Below, in pieces: positions 1 through 12,666 of a stretch of 64,000 nucleotides of DNA. The first letter of the stretch is position 1; every line of letters begins with the position of its first letter. Source of the stretch: Pyrenopolyporus hunteri (taxonomy: Eukaryota > Ascomycota > Sordariomycetes > Xylariales > Hypoxylaceae); contig CADCXC010000009.1 of assembly GCA_902806595.1 (NCBI GenBank), positions 496,001-560,000 of the forward strand, read 5' to 3'. A program made the translations under genes and the position numbers. The notes beneath the pieces were generated by a model that was given only the letters and a program-made list of their open reading frames with translations, did no database searches and was not told where the DNA came from.

Positions 1-660
1 GAATTCTCGTCCAACACTAGACGTGGACTAGTCGATCTGGACGACACGAAAGCTAAGCAGTCACTGGCAGAGATCTATGAGGAGGAACACGTCAAAAATA
101 CCAATCCAGATTCTTACATTAGCAAAGCAGACGAAAAGCTCAAGAAAGAAGAGAGAGAAATTGAGCAGATGTGGAAAGATGTCAGCGCGAATCTCGATGC
201 TCTCACCAGCTGGCACTACAAACCGAAGCCTACTGCACCCTCACTCACAGTTGTGTCGGACGTGGCGACCATCAGCATGGAAGATGCCCAACCCACGACA
301 GCGCAAGGCGTTAGTGGTGGCGACAATGTTCTGGCTCCACAAGAGGTCTATAAGGCCGGCAAGGATACAGCCGAGAAGGGCGAGGTGGTCGCGAAGAGCG
401 GGCTGCCCGTTGCTAAGCAGGAGATGAGCCGGGAGGACAAGATCAGAAGGCGTAGGAGAGAGAAGGAGAGGCTACGCAAGGCTGGCGGCCTCGACAGCAA
501 GAAACACCTGAATGCGAAGACCCAAGCTCAGAAGCAAACGGTTGGTGACCTCAAGCTGGGCGGTGTTAAAGTTATTAATAAGAAGGGCGAGATTGTTGAC
601 ATGGAGGGTAACAAAGCAAAGGCTGCTAAAGCCGCGTCGAGTAGTAGCTTTAAGCTCTGA
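1..660 (+). CDS. MPP10: U3 snoRNP protein Mpp10, C-terminal part (5' end outside window)
   Basis: Open from base 1 in frame 1 to the TGA at 658-660, giving 219 visible residues with no intron. The reading starts before the window, so only the C-terminal part is present. Visible features are the acidic-to-basic run around SLAEIYEEEHVK, the helix KLKKEEREIEQMWKDVSANL, the segment LDALTSWHYKPKP, and a Lys/Arg-rich tail (SREDKIRRRRREKERLRK). This arrangement is characteristic of Mpp10. In the family, Mpp10 acts in the nucleolus with Imp3 and Imp4 in the U3 snoRNP/SSU processome, which cleaves pre-rRNA to 18S rRNA. The internal ATG at 169 is not the start, because conserved sequence lies upstream of it. 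The end is Ala/Ser-rich. Identification is from motif recognition, not a search. Confidence 0.85.
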   Translation, partial: EFSSNTRRGLVDLDDTKAKQSLAEIYEEEHVKNTNPDSYISKADEKLKKEEREIEQMWKDVSANLDALTSWHYKPKPTAPSLTVVSDVATISMEDAQPTTAQGVSGGDNVLAPQEVYKAGKDTAEKGEVVAKSGLPVAKQEMSREDKIRRRRREKERLRKAGGLDSKKHLNAKTQAQKQTVGDLKLGGVKVINKKGEIVDMEGNKAKAAKAASSSSFKL

Positions 661-1156
661 TGGCTTGATGGAAATTAATGCGAGTTGGGTTCGATTCGTG
701 AGTTTAAGCTTGCGCTGTGTTAGCATACTTGCCGTGCGTTTAGGTCTATAGGTTTCCATATATAGGTTCATCCATGGATACTACCATAACCGAAGCCTAT
801 CGCGGATGAATATACGACCTCAAATACACGCCTACATATTTACCTAGGTACCCATAGTACCACCTGGGTTACCTACAGGTAACGTTGATCAAAAAGCCGA
901 TATGCCCCCAGTTTTACGGCACCGTACCTAAGTACGTGATACATGCAGAGCGGAGACTTGGCGGCATGCGGGCGAGCTGCTGCTAACCACTTGGCTAGCG
1001 GGTTATTAGGTACCTACCTATTCAGGCACATGTACTTCTGAGAGTGCACGGGCCAATTAACTTCGACTTGAATCTCGGCGAATTTTTTTAAAAAAAAAAG
1101 AGAAATATCGTATAATACTTCGTTCCTCTCGGCGCAGCGACATTCTACCTTTCGCC
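661..1156. other. Intergenic, MPP10 3' flank to DMAC1-like promoter
   Basis: No gene seen. It contains several copies of the dispersed ACCTAGGT/TACCTACC-type motif (about 842-880 and 1010-1020) and an A/T run near 1084-1100 just upstream of the next start codon. The word ggttcgattc at about 688 resembles a tRNA T-loop, but no cloverleaf surrounds it. Confidence 0.6.
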
Positions 1157-1538
1157 ATGAGTGGAGGCAAAGTGCCGTCGGTCGGCAGTCTCGACAGGCC
1201 CGAGGATCTCAAAAACCTGCTAAAAGAGGATCGGGGCGAAGACTGCACTCCGTGCAGAGTTATAGGTAAGTCAGCGCGGCCGTCTATTCCCTCGCCTATC
1301 TATGAACAACCCGCAACCAAGTCCACAGACTGACCGGCGAACAACAATCGCGACAGGTGGCGGCGCTTTTCTCGGTCTAGCAGCTTATAGCTACCTGTCC
1401 GGCCAGCGGCAACTCGAGAAGAACCGCGCGCGGATACTGGCGAGCAAGTCCATGTTCGGCATGCGCAGCCGTAAAATCGGCATCGCGGCCACCTCGCTGG
1501 GATTGGCTTGGCTAGGCGTCTGGAGGTTGTTTTTATAG
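1157..1538 (+). CDS. DMAC1/DUF4536-like small mitochondrial membrane protein
   Basis: Two exons, 1157-1265 and 1357-1538, encode 96 residues; the intron has a GTAAGT donor and a CGACAG acceptor with CTGAC upstream. The product has a hydrophilic N-terminus, the motif DCTPCRVIG (Cys30 and Cys33), a first hydrophobic segment at about residues 36-52 and a second at about 77-95. The DCxxCRxxG motif followed by two membrane spans is the signature of the DUF4536 / distal membrane-arm assembly component 1 family. In animals DMAC1 helps assemble the distal membrane arm of respiratory complex I. The same role here is inference from family membership. The start is the first ATG of the frame and gives a length typical of the fungal members. 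It lies 500 bases downstream of MPP10 on the same strand. Confidence 0.75.
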
Positions 1539-4500
1539 AAAGCCGCGACGATGGACTAGTGATATGATGTACCCAACCTACGTAGGATGGGAAACGAGCG
1601 CTCTACTCTTATATGGGACAGATTCGAAGAAAGAGACCGACACAGGCTACGGCTCATAACGGCCATGTCGTCGCTGGCCAGGTAGCCTCCGAACCGGAGG
1701 TGGCAAATACTCGTACCTAGGCAGAAGTCAAATCCCCGCGCTTCGCTTGTTCGCCAGTACCAGATCTATGCTACCGATATGTTAAAGATGCGCCCTCCAT
1801 CTTAAATAAAGAGCCACTTGGACTTTACCACGAACAGTACCAGGTTACCCCCGACGACGGAATCTTCCCCTACTTCATAATAAACATAAAATTACCTGGT
1901 ATCAATATGGACAGTGGAATCAACGTATTTCAATGGATGGGGGATTCCGCCGCGTATAATATTCTCCTAGATATCAATATCTAGGAGTTTTATATTATGT
2001 GTGGAGCGGATGGCCCGTTATATCATGAAAGACTTCGAAAATCTTATAAACGGACAAATTCGGATCATTTTTGGTGTGTCGGGATTGTATCTGCGGCATC
2101 TATCTGCGGGAAATGAAGACAAGATTGCCTTAAATTAGAGAGCTTTGAGACATTCCAGCCTGAAGAAATTGCTAAGGCTAGGATGGAACCGTCATGATGG
2201 TATGGCATCTCGTACTTAGTACCTATCCAAGTGAATCTCTAAAGCCGTATTCTAAGCCCCTACCCTAAGTCGAAATCAAGTTTTTTTTCACGAGCCACAT
2301 CTCTTTCAAAGGGACGTTATACTCGAAGGGTTTTCTTTTTATCCATACCTACCTACCTACCCAGTATACGATTGAGTGGCGGTTCGTGTTACCCACCTAG
2401 CATGCCCAGTGGCCGACTCGATATAAACGTTAATTGCTCTAGGACTTTGTTTTACCCACTGCCGACGGATGGCGATATCGTGGAGTGACTACGTATAATT
2501 CTTCGCTCATTATCTACGTGCATATATATATACTTCTTGTAAGGCCATCGGTAATTTCTTTTCTTATGTCGAATTTTTAGATTTCATCTAAATTTCTAGA
2601 CTACATACCTCAAGTATGCAATCATCTACACTTCCGGGAAATCTTAGGAACCTAGATGACAAGGGGTTCCCGGTACCTAGGTACGTAATTTAGACTGGGA
2701 TTATTGCATTGAATTTTTTATTGTTCAGGAAAAAAAAAATAAGATAGGAATAAGAAAGCAGCACAATAGCCCTTGTCCAAAAACTTAGACATAGTTGTCT
2801 TGTATGACGTCGGGACTATGTATATAGACGTTCAAAAGTACATGTTATAATAGAAAACCCTATCAACGTTTACGAGTTCGTGGGAAGGATCGTACCGAGG
2901 CGTTGAGTTGAACAATGTTCCCACCCTTCCTCACCGTTCTGGAACCACTTAACCCCTTTCTTACAGTCAAGTTCCGTCAGCTCGATTCCGCATTAGGTAT
3001 GCGGCAAATCCCATTTCCCTCGTTCCTGATCTAAAGCAGAATAGAGAAAAAGGGGAGGGTCGCTAGGGATGCCTTTCATAGGCTGATAAGGATGGGACCC
3101 ACGAATGTGTTCATGCAGGTGCAGTGGCTGGCCGCCCACTTGAAGGCTAGCTGCGTCAACAAAAGCATCCACCAAAGGTCGAGGGACCAGCCGGTAGGAC
3201 AGGGTTGAGTGTGGTGGTATATACCTAGGTAGCAAGGCGTGGGCGTGGTCTACTTTAAATCTTCTACGCCGTCCCGCACGTGTTGGCCACAAAAAGCGGT
3301 GTTATTTATACGCGTCTCGTCTGCGTCGCGCGGTGACACCGAAATGTTTGGTTTAATGCCGGGCTGGTGAAACGTTATGGCATGGGATGAAATCACGGAA
3401 TAGACGCCGCCTGCGATGATACCTACCGCCCGGGGTATGGTTTGCTTGTTTACCAAAGACCAAGTCACAACGCAGGCAATAGTACCGAACTTGACCCAGC
3501 TCCGTCAATGGGGACGAATGAGGTTGGATTTGCTGGCCCCTTCATCAATCACCATTCACCCGGCAACCATCTCGCTTTTGTAACCTGCATCTGGTCAACA
3601 GCCCCGGAATATGTATGTAGGTATGTACATTATGACTATATTATACTTGCGGGAATACCTGGATTAGGAGATTTAAGTAAAACCTGGTAGATCCAATAGC
3701 GACCCCGTTGGTGGCATATCTGCCAGGTAGGTAGGGAGATCAGGTAGCTTCGAGCCATCTCAATCAGGTCTCGCCGCGCAGATTTTTCATCGAATTGGGG
3801 AAAAAACATCTCCAATCTTGTGATACTGACTTGGTCCTGTTTGACGTTTCGACGTTTATCCAATACCTACACGCACCCGTCTCCTTATCATTAATGCCAC
3901 CGAGGTATCTAATCATGCCCTTCTCTTCTTTTCCTCCCCCTCTCGTCTCCCTCCCATTACTCTAGTCTGGATATACACGTGGAACAACGACGCCGACTCT
4001 CAACGTCCAGAACAGATATACCTGTCTTACTGGAAGGGCAAATTAAAACCATTAAATGTACCAAGTAATGGGTTTGATTTATAATATTAATATAGCGGGA
4101 CAGCAGGTAGGCACTGACACATGCATGCCCTTCTCGCATGACGATAAAGGAAACATAAACGTAATACTATGTACGGATTATGTATGTCATAGTAGCATGA
4201 ATTACATACGCATACGCACATCTTGATGAGCTACGTTGCAACTATATCAGAATTTTGATATAGATGTACATCACGAAATGGCCTCCGTTCAAATGGAAAT
4301 GATAGGTACCGCGTTTAAGGGGTTAGGTACCGCAGTATCTCGTGGCAGCATGGACACGGCTGCTGCCCGCCACGCGCCTGGGGCATGTACCTACGCTTAC
4401 CCTCAATCAGCTACCTCTCCTGCCAAGGTGTCTGCCAGCTAGAACCTGCCACCCATCTCTGCAGGTGCTAAGAACGAACATTAATGGCCGAAAGAGAGTA

Positions 4501-5447
4501 CTTAGGTACCCCCTAATAAAATAAAAAGCGGGCGTCCACCTGCACCTGGACACAGTTCAGTCAGTGGTCAGTGTCAGCGGCCAGTGCTCCCCCGACAAGT
4601 CCCTGACAGGGCCAACCTTAATAAGGCGCAACCCCAAAAGACCAAGCGAACTTTGATGAGCTACCTACCTGTACGGACGGACTGTGCCTTTTTTTCTAGT
4701 GGTATCGTACCTACCTAACGTGTCTGATAGTTGGAGGCGACTAAGAAAACTCACTTGACCGGTACGGGAAAACGCTGTGGATCAGCCCCGTTCGAACTCT
4801 TATTTTCTTTCCCTTAATGAAAACAAACCCACCAACCCTTTTCGTGATCCTCCTCCATTTTGACCAGCAGCCACTGTCGGTCAACAACCACACGCACAAC
4901 GCCAGCTCCATCTTTTTTTCTCCTTCTCTACTTTTCCTCTTTCCCCCCCCACGGTTTGACCCTATCGTCTATTTTCCAGCCTGCCACCCTGCATCCCCGG
5001 AATGCGGTAGCAGTATCGCCGCCCTCAGCTCCTTAGCCGGACTGAGAATTGATCGCGACCAGAGAGGTCTAGGTCCAGGGTCGAGTTAGGGAATTCCACC
5101 GGCATTTTTCATCTTTGTGATTTGGAGACTAGGAGATAAAACATCCGTCGCGCTCTTTAAAACCGTCGATCCCACTTCCGTTCCCACTGTCAATTCAGAT
5201 CGCGATATACCTGGCCGGGCACTTCCTATGATTAGGGATCATAAGGCTCCTGCTGGCCCCAGACCAGCTGCGCAGTCCCCGACTCGATCGTGCGTTTTCC
5301 CGCTCACTTCGCTTCCTCGGGAACCCACCCACCAGCACAGGGAATGCTGCGTCGTTGCTTTGAATCCGTACTTTTTACTGACTCTACTTGTTTCTTCCCA
5401 GGGCCAAGGAGAACGTCAACCCGGTGAACAGAATCGAAAACGAGCCA
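1539..5447. other. Intergenic region and probable 5' leader of the DYRK gene
   Basis: About 3.9 kb without a supportable gene. It holds ACCT/AGGT motif clusters (for example 2346-2361), a near-perfect palindrome at 1964-1987, and AT-rich stretches. From about 4810 to 5400 it becomes pyrimidine-rich, as expected for a fungal promoter and 5' leader of the kinase gene that follows. A strong-looking splice acceptor (TTCTTCCCAG) ends at 5401. Confidence 0.6.
1964..1987. repeat. Perfect 11-bp palindrome with 2-base centre
   Basis: The arms CTCCTAGATAT and ATATCTAGGAG are exact reverse complements separated by CA. AT-rich bases flank it on both sides (TATAATATT before, TTTTATATTA after) and extend the fold imperfectly. 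It could form a hairpin or cruciform, or be a dimeric protein-binding site. No neighbouring gene explains it. Confidence 0.7.
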
Positions 5448-8400
5448 ATGCTCCATGCGTCGTCGTCTAACAACCATTCTCTCTTCTCCTTTGGTCGGAA
5501 TGGGGCCCCGGGTGACGTAGGGGATACGACCACAAGCTCCTTTGAATTTTTGCCCTCGGTCAGTTTCGATGATCTCCAAAGCAGCCTCGAATCAGCCTCC
5601 ACCGAGTTCAAATTAACCCAGTTTCCCTCGCCAACCGGCCAGGGAAGTATTCTCGACGATAACCCCTTCGGCACGATGGCGGGTCAGCCCTCGGGTACCG
5701 GCCAGAATGGCGCGATGACCCGTACAGGAGCTCAACCGAATCCTACCCCTAATGTAGCTACCAGACCCTCGAGGTCTAGTTCGATACTGAGAAGACCTAG
5801 CACATCGAGTCGGCAGGTCAGCAACGGTTCTATCGTATCTGTATCTTCTGGTACTATTGACGGGACGACCGCGCCTGCTGCAATGAGGAATCGAAGACAG
5901 AACCATTATCCTCCGGTATCTAATACCAATATTGGCAGGCCGCCAAGGAAATCAATTGGCCCAGGCCCCGTCGACGCTGATTTCGGAACGAGAGGAGTGC
6001 AAAAGCGCCGACCGAGCTTGACATCAAGTTCGTCTGAGAGAGGCGTGGTTATCGACTCAACTCGAACCTCGATCGAGATTGCTTCCGGGCAGCCTAGTGA
6101 CGCCACAATGGCCCTGGCAACCTCACGAGCGACGAAAGCCCGCTCAATACAGCCTGCGCCTAGGATATCGGCAAATCTCTCTACTACTACCGGCAGCAAC
6201 AGCAACAACAATGATAACAACAATAGTCTCGCTCCAGACCAGAGCCATGCCTCAACCGCGTTCCCTAGGTCGCCGAGAGCAGCCGGTAAAGGTTCTACAC
6301 CTAATTCGTCGAGAAGGATGTCTATAATGCCCGGTACCCACGCTACTGGTCTGGGTGCTAGGACCATCTCACCCACCGACACACAACGGTTGAAGCGCAT
6401 GTCGATACACCCCACTCAGAATGTGCCGCAGATCACAAATGCGCCACCACCGCCCATCGATGTTCGCCCTCAGTCCCGCTCGCCTTCTATGATACCTCGA
6501 AAGACGTCAACGCCTTCATCCTTAAGGACAACACCGGATCTTACGAATAGGAAATCCTATAGTTCAGGGCTGTCTGTTACTTCGGTGAATAGTTTCAACA
6601 CCCATCGAACTTCAACTGGTTCCATACAGCGAACCCTCTCACAAGGTGGCCCAACATCGAGGCTTCCTGCTCCTAAAACGTTAAACATACACAACCCGCC
6701 GCCGGGGGAAGATGAGGAAGACGTACCACCTGTTCCTGCGATTCCTAAGGTCTACGAATCGCCCAAGGACTCACCAGCAGAGCTATCCTTCCTCGAAAAG
6801 AGGAAATCGACGTATACGTTGGACTCCAGTAGTGTGCATAGCAACTCTACGGGAACCCCCTCGGGTACTCCGTCTCTAGAACCAAAGAAAACCCCGCGCA
6901 AACCGAGTTCTCGAAGGCATGCGCCGCGAAAGACCCTCGCTGGCCCGACCTCCGATATCGAACAGAAACTTAATGCGACTCAATCGAAAAAGAATCTACA
7001 GCCGCTACGTCTCCCGCCGCTTACCCTCGGTCCTTTGAGTATTAACGAGGCAAAAATTGCCGCTTTACGAGATCCAACCGACGACGACGGTAAATCCAGT
7101 CCGCCTGTCTCACGGACGATTGCCAAAACGCCGACAACGCCTATGACTGCGTCGAAAAGCTCGTTCTTTTCTAGAGCCCGTGGGGATCGAGGCCCCGACA
7201 AGTCGATTCCACGCAGCAGTAGTTCCGTTCACCACAGTCGGGTTGAAAGTCCAAACGGAAATGCTACAAGTTCGTCCGAATCGCCACTTGGCGCCCTATC
7301 CAAGAAGCAAACTCGTAAATCTACAACATCGCCTTTCCTCTCATCGTCGGCTCCCAAACCCGATAATTCCTTCGGTAACCAATTGACGAAGTCCAAGACG
7401 ATTGGAGATCTCAATCATGCGATTTCCATCGACACTTCTGTCGAGACCAAACCTAAACAGAAACCCTCCGGCCCACGTGCACAGAAGTCAGGCAAGGCGG
7501 CTAATGGTTCCCCCTCTGAAAATAGCCCCGAGGAGCCTCCAACGCCCTCTTCGATGAGTAATTTAAGGAGAAAATTAAGCTTGTCTTGGAAGAGAAGCAA
7601 CTCGAAGAGTAGCCATCATGCGTCCGTCGGATCCCTTGATAAAGCTGCCGAAAAGCATGCTAGACAGGACAGTATGCCTCCTCCACGAATACCAGTTTCG
7701 GCATCGATGAATATGAATTCAGCAAAGGCTTCTAGTCCGAGTCATCCTGTGAAGTCTTCGGGGACGTATCTGGAAAGTAGGCGTAGGAAGAGCTCTGCTT
7801 CTAGTCTAAACACTATGTTTACACAGAAGAACCGGGGCGAAGCTTGGTCAAATTCCAAAGAAGATTTGGGTAACAACTCAATGATCGAGGCCTCATCGCA
7901 ATCTCGGAATCCACCAATGCAGAAGATACTTCGCCCAAGGCCGTCTACGGTCTCAATTAAGCGTAAAGATTCTTACACAGCTGATCTAGATAAGGATGAC
8001 ATGATCGCTGAAGATGAGATGAAGAAGCTAGCTCTGAGGAGAAAGGAAACGGAAATGGCGGCTCGGACGTTGGATGCCCTTCGCAAAAGAGCGACGCCAA
8101 AGGAGCGCGTTGGACCTCGCGAAGCTATTCGGATAGCTATGCTGAACATCTACGAGAAGGGCGAGATCGTTGACTATAACGATGTATATTTCTGTGGCAC
8201 TCAGAACGCCAGCAAGGTCGTCGGCGATTTGAACTCAAACTTACCCAACTTCGGTTACGATGACGAGCGTGGGGACTACACAATTGTCATAGGCGATCAC
8301 CTAGCCTATCGGTACGAGATTGTCGACGTCCTCGGGAAAGGTAGTTTCGGCCAGGTGGTGAGATGTATCGACCATAAAACCGGCGCACTTGTTGCTGTGA

Positions 8401-9610
8401 AGATCATCCGCAATAAGAAGAGGTTCCATCAGCAAGCTCTTGTCGAAGTGAACATTCTGCAAAAACTTCGCGAATGGGTAAGTTGGCGCGTGTATGACTA
8501 TTGAATTATACTAACAGGAGTTCATAGGATCCCCAAAATAGACATAGCATGGTCAATTTTACTCACAGCTTCTATTTCCGCGGTCATCTCTGCATATCAA
8601 CCGAGCTTCTCGATATGAACCTTTACGAGTTTATCAAATCCAACGCCTTCCGCGGCTTCTCCCTTAAGTTAATTAGGCGATTCACGAAGCAAATGCTCAG
8701 CTCGCTTAACCTCCTTAAACAGCATAAGGTGATCCATTGCGATCTTAAACCAGAGAACATTTTGCTTCGACATCCTATGCATTCCGAAATCAAGGTCATC
8801 GACTTCGGTTCCAGTTGTTTCGAAAACGAGAAAGTTTACACCTACATCCAATCGCGGTTCTACCGATCTCCCGAAGTCATTCTAGGGATGACATACGGCT
8901 TACCCATTGATATGTGGAGTCTGGGCTGCATCCTCGCCGAATTGTACACTGGCGTTCCTATCTTTCCTGGCGAAAATGAGCAGGAACAGCTGGCTTGCAT
9001 CATGGAAGTGTTCGGTCCCCCAGAGAAACATCTCATTGAAAAGAGTACGAGGAAGAAGTTATTCTTCGACTCCATGGGTAAACCGCGCTTGACCGTATCT
9101 TCGAAGGGTAGGAGGCGACGCCCATCTTCTAAGACTCTTCAGCAAGCCATCAAATGTGACGATGAGCCGTTCCTCGATTTCCTTGCCCGCTGCTTACGGT
9201 GGGATCCGGACCGCCGTCTGAAGCCCGAGGAGGCTATACGCCACGAATTCATTACCGGCCAGAAAACCTCAGTTCCCGTCCCCAGGACACGTGAGTCCTC
9301 CCCAGTCAAGCGTCACAACACCATTTCGGTGCCGCGCCCCCTGCCGGAGCCACCGGGACCAGGTAAAAGCGGTCCGAATCCGCGCCCTAGAGAGACGAGT
9401 AACGTCAGTCCTTTGAAGCCGGCCGCCGGAGCAAGACGAACCTCTGCTTTCACTAGTATTACGAACGGCGCTGGCACAAAGAGGACCAGTACGGGCACAT
9501 CCGCTACGGTCGGCGGTAGTAATCTCCCCCGCGTGGCTGGACGAATTGCCAGTGGTAAACAAGATCTGGCCTCTGCAGGGGCTAATGTGGCTATGAGTCG
9601 ACGAGCTTGA
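5448..9610 (+). CDS. pom1: DYRK-family protein kinase, Pom1-like
   Basis: Exons 5448-8477 and 8528-9610 join in phase 0 across a 50-base intron and encode about 1370 residues. The first 900 or so residues are Ser/Thr/Pro-rich, low complexity and probably disordered. A DYRK-homology stretch follows, then the kinase: GKGSFG loop at 963-968, VAVK lysine 985, HCDLKPEN with catalytic Asp1082, DFG at 1102, and activation loop YTYIQSRFYRSPE with Tyr1114 and Tyr1116. The YxY loop and the CMGC-type insert place it in the DYRK2/Pom1 subfamily, kinases that autophosphorylate the second Tyr. S. pombe Pom1 forms polar gradients controlling cell polarity and mitotic entry; transfer of that role is inference. 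5448 is the first in-frame ATG after a stop at 5379-5381, but the acceptor-like TTCTTCCCAG ending at 5401 suggests an upstream exon, so the N-terminus is uncertain. Confidence 0.87.
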
Positions 9611-10867
9611 ATGAATAAATGTCTGCGCATTGGGATCTTGTCATTGAGCGTCCCCGGCATGGTTTATGAGATTAATAGCGCACTTATTTTCGAGAGCACT
9701 TTACGATAGGGGCAAATCGACCTCGGTGTTTATAAGGCTGTCTCGGTCGACGGCGCAATGTATTGAACATGATTTGAGGCCACGAATACCGAAGGGCGAG
9801 TATGTCGATCATCTCGGGAATGAATAATTATTATTACTGTCGGTTCTTTTCTTTCTTTTAACAAGGCCTTACTATATACGTCGATACCGTTCCGGAGCCG
9901 CTTTCCATTCAAAGCCGGGCAACGGACTCACGGAGAACGTACATGATACTTCGAAGTTTGGCTTGTTATGTGCGCCCTCGAGCGGAGATAGAAAGTAGCG
10001 TTGAGTTGAGTTAGGGGCGTGGACATTTATCTTCTTCGAACGCATGTACTATACTACTTTATAATGACGGAGGTTCAAGCCACAATTATCACGAAGGCGA
10101 TTCGGCACCAAAAAAAGTCCTCAGCGGTGCTCTTCATGGCTGTTGCTTGGAGATAGGCGTTTGCTATTTCGGAGCTTTGCACACACACCCGGGCTACTGC
10201 TATTAAGAAGCAAGGGGGGGAAAACAGAAAATGCCACGCAAGAGCAAAATCACGATAGAGGAGAGATAGATGCAGGTGAGGATGCGAGGTTAGAAGGGCA
10301 TCCTTGCTCAATGACAAAACTTATCAAACTCCACCCCTCCGCTTTACACTTCGCCTGATATACGTGTTTCCCGATGAATAAAGAGGAGTCAACACGCCTC
10401 AATATTGATACGTTAGGTACCATATGGATATCTTGCGTTTATTCACAACGATCCGGCCGATCCAGCCGAAGTCTAAACCCACTTACACCTGATATATCCG
10501 GGACGATCTGGACCCGGCGTGTCCCCCTCCCTCCCTAACTGAAGATTTGGAAATAGGAATCATCTCGGCTCCCCCTTTCATATTAGGCGTGGATCGTGGG
10601 TCAAAACGGGAAAGAAGTAAAATATAAGCGAGGAAGCTCGTAGACGTTTCGAGGCGTCAAGTCAGTCTCACCTCATCAACCTCCCCCCCCCCGTATGTTG
10701 AGGTGAAGGGTACCATGTACGTATCCCGCCGCACATCCCCCGTTTCCCTATTCGCCGTCTACGCGCAGCCCCCATTTGTTCCACGTCTCGTTCCGACCAC
10801 GTGAGGTGGGCGGTCGACCGAATCATCGTCATTCCCGAGCTGAGGCTTGCTGTCGTCACACAAGCCC

Positions 10868-10930
10868 TATGTATGTGTGTATGCATGTATGTATGTGCGT
10901 ATACGGGTATGTACATACGCACACGCACAC
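10868..10930. repeat. TATG/TGTG-type microsatellite
   Basis: An imperfect tract of TATGTATG, TGTGTATG and CATACGCACACG units, alternating purine and pyrimidine. It is followed within 50 bases by a CCTACCTACCTACAT run. Confidence 0.8.
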
Positions 10931-12300
10931 CTAGATACGTCTGTGGGTGTGTTACTTGCATACCTACCTACCTACATACCTACAGATTACATTAGGCTAG
11001 GTACGGCACTTTTTCGCCTCTGGTATCTGTGCGCATAACATAAGCTGCTTACCTGGAAGATGCCGTCCCGCCTAGATTCTCAGCTGTGCTATGTGCGTAT
11101 GCGTAGACTGTATGCTGTCGCTATACACCTACCTACCTCGGGGGGCCCTCCCTATCTTATACGAGGCTATGCACGGATATGAGGTAACTAGCCGTTGGAT
11201 AGACCGTAAAGGAGGTTAGTAGTGGGCACGTTACATATATGTTCACCGAGTATACTATATAAACGTCCACCGAATGACTCCAAATTCGAGAATTCGCCAT
11301 CCGCTGGTATGCGCAGGGCAAGCAACGGATAGGTCGGCGAGCGGGTCGCAACATTGCCCCTATGGCATCCCCCCCCTTCTTCCTATATATCACATAACGC
11401 CTACGCCGGCCGAGAATCGCTCGACCGAGGAAAGCTTGCAGCTTGCAGCTTGCAGGTACGAGCCGCGCCGGAGGGCATCGAGCAGGCAGATCTTATTATC
11501 TTTGACCTCTATATCACGGCGTGGGGCGTGGCTGAGCCGGAGCGTTACACGTTCTCAGCCCTATGCCCGTTCTTCTCCTTCGCCCGTTGTTATTTTCATA
11601 TCTACTCGCCCCGTCCCTGCATGAAGCTACATGTTCGGCCCCACGTCGGATTTTGACCTGCTTATCTTTTGACGTATATGGCTCCCGATCCTTCGGATTT
11701 GGAGTCGAGCCGGGTATTCATCTAGATGGGTAGTGGTACCCGGTGCGGTCTCCCCACATACGCATATATATACGCCTGGGGTGCGGTTTCGCGGTATTTG
11801 TGATCCCCCAACTATCTTTAGAGCTGGCGGAAAGTAAAAGGGGGGGAGGGACGGAGGGACGGAAGAGGCAGGTTGGCAATCGCCTCTCTTGTTCTAAGAT
11901 ACGCGAATGGGAGGCTCGGAACTATGCCGAACGGATCCGTAGTACTAGCAGAAAAAGCTTAGGTTGCCATATATACATAAAAATATCCATGTTAATGTAT
12001 ACGATACGCAGGAGGTTGTATACAAAGTGGCAGAATTGTTAGTGACATCCCCCCCGTTAGAAGTACACGGCGTATTACTACGGAGTAAATTTGACAACTG
12101 CATGGCGCTTCCAGGCGGCGCGGTGGGCTCCTGACAAGTGCGTGGATGCGGGACGGAATCACGGGGCGGCTTGCAAATAACTGTAGTCGGCTGTGCAAGG
12201 TGTTGTCGAGAGATAGGGAAGAAAAGACTCTTCGGTCGGGTTCTATCCTACCTTGATAATGGGTTGAGATGATGCGTTCTGTGCTTTGCCGCAGCCGGAC

Positions 12301-12666
12301 ATGGGAGACATGTCCATGTCCGTTCGGTGTATTCCTTTGCTGCTCCCCCCGCCGATGCCTTCAATTCCTTCGACAGCGTCGTCAATCATGTTCGCCCGGC
12401 AGGCAACCGCATTTCAGATTCCTATCTTGCGATGGCGAATTTAACCCCCATGCAGAGCTCTGGGTCATACACGCAAAGCCAGTACCACCTACGTGGAAAC
12501 GCGGGATACACAAGGTAACGGCAGAGGTTTCACACGACCTAGATCTACGAGATGGAGGGGTACAAGAATAATATGCAACACACCGAGGGGCTCAGATCCG
12601 TCGTGCGTCGCCCGATACATCACCCAAGTGGTTCGGCTCCGCATTCGTTCGGGTTACGGCTGAAAT
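12301..12666 (+). pseudogene. Possible decayed protein-coding fragment
   Basis: A frame from 12327 to 12518 reads like real protein (for example ISDSYLAMANLTPMQSS and GSYTQSQYHLRGNAGYTR). It begins with GTG where ATG would be expected and stops at TAA after 63 codons. About 30 bases further, another frame reads YEMEGYKNNMQHTEGLR and continues to about 12666. Just upstream, a third frame gives MGDMSMS. No splice pair of plausible length joins these pieces in phase. The composition (Ser, Gln, Tyr, Met) resembles the N-terminal region of a fungal transcription factor, but I do not recognise the family firmly. It could also be a live gene with an unusual structure. Confidence 0.3.

Noticed and set aside
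680..700. tRNA T-loop-like word ggttcgattc
   Set aside because: No matching acceptor, D or anticodon stems around it on either strand.
5117..5470. 117-codon open frame overlapping the kinase start
   Set aside because: It starts without ATG and runs out of frame with the kinase; it is leader sequence plus a shadow of the kinase frame.
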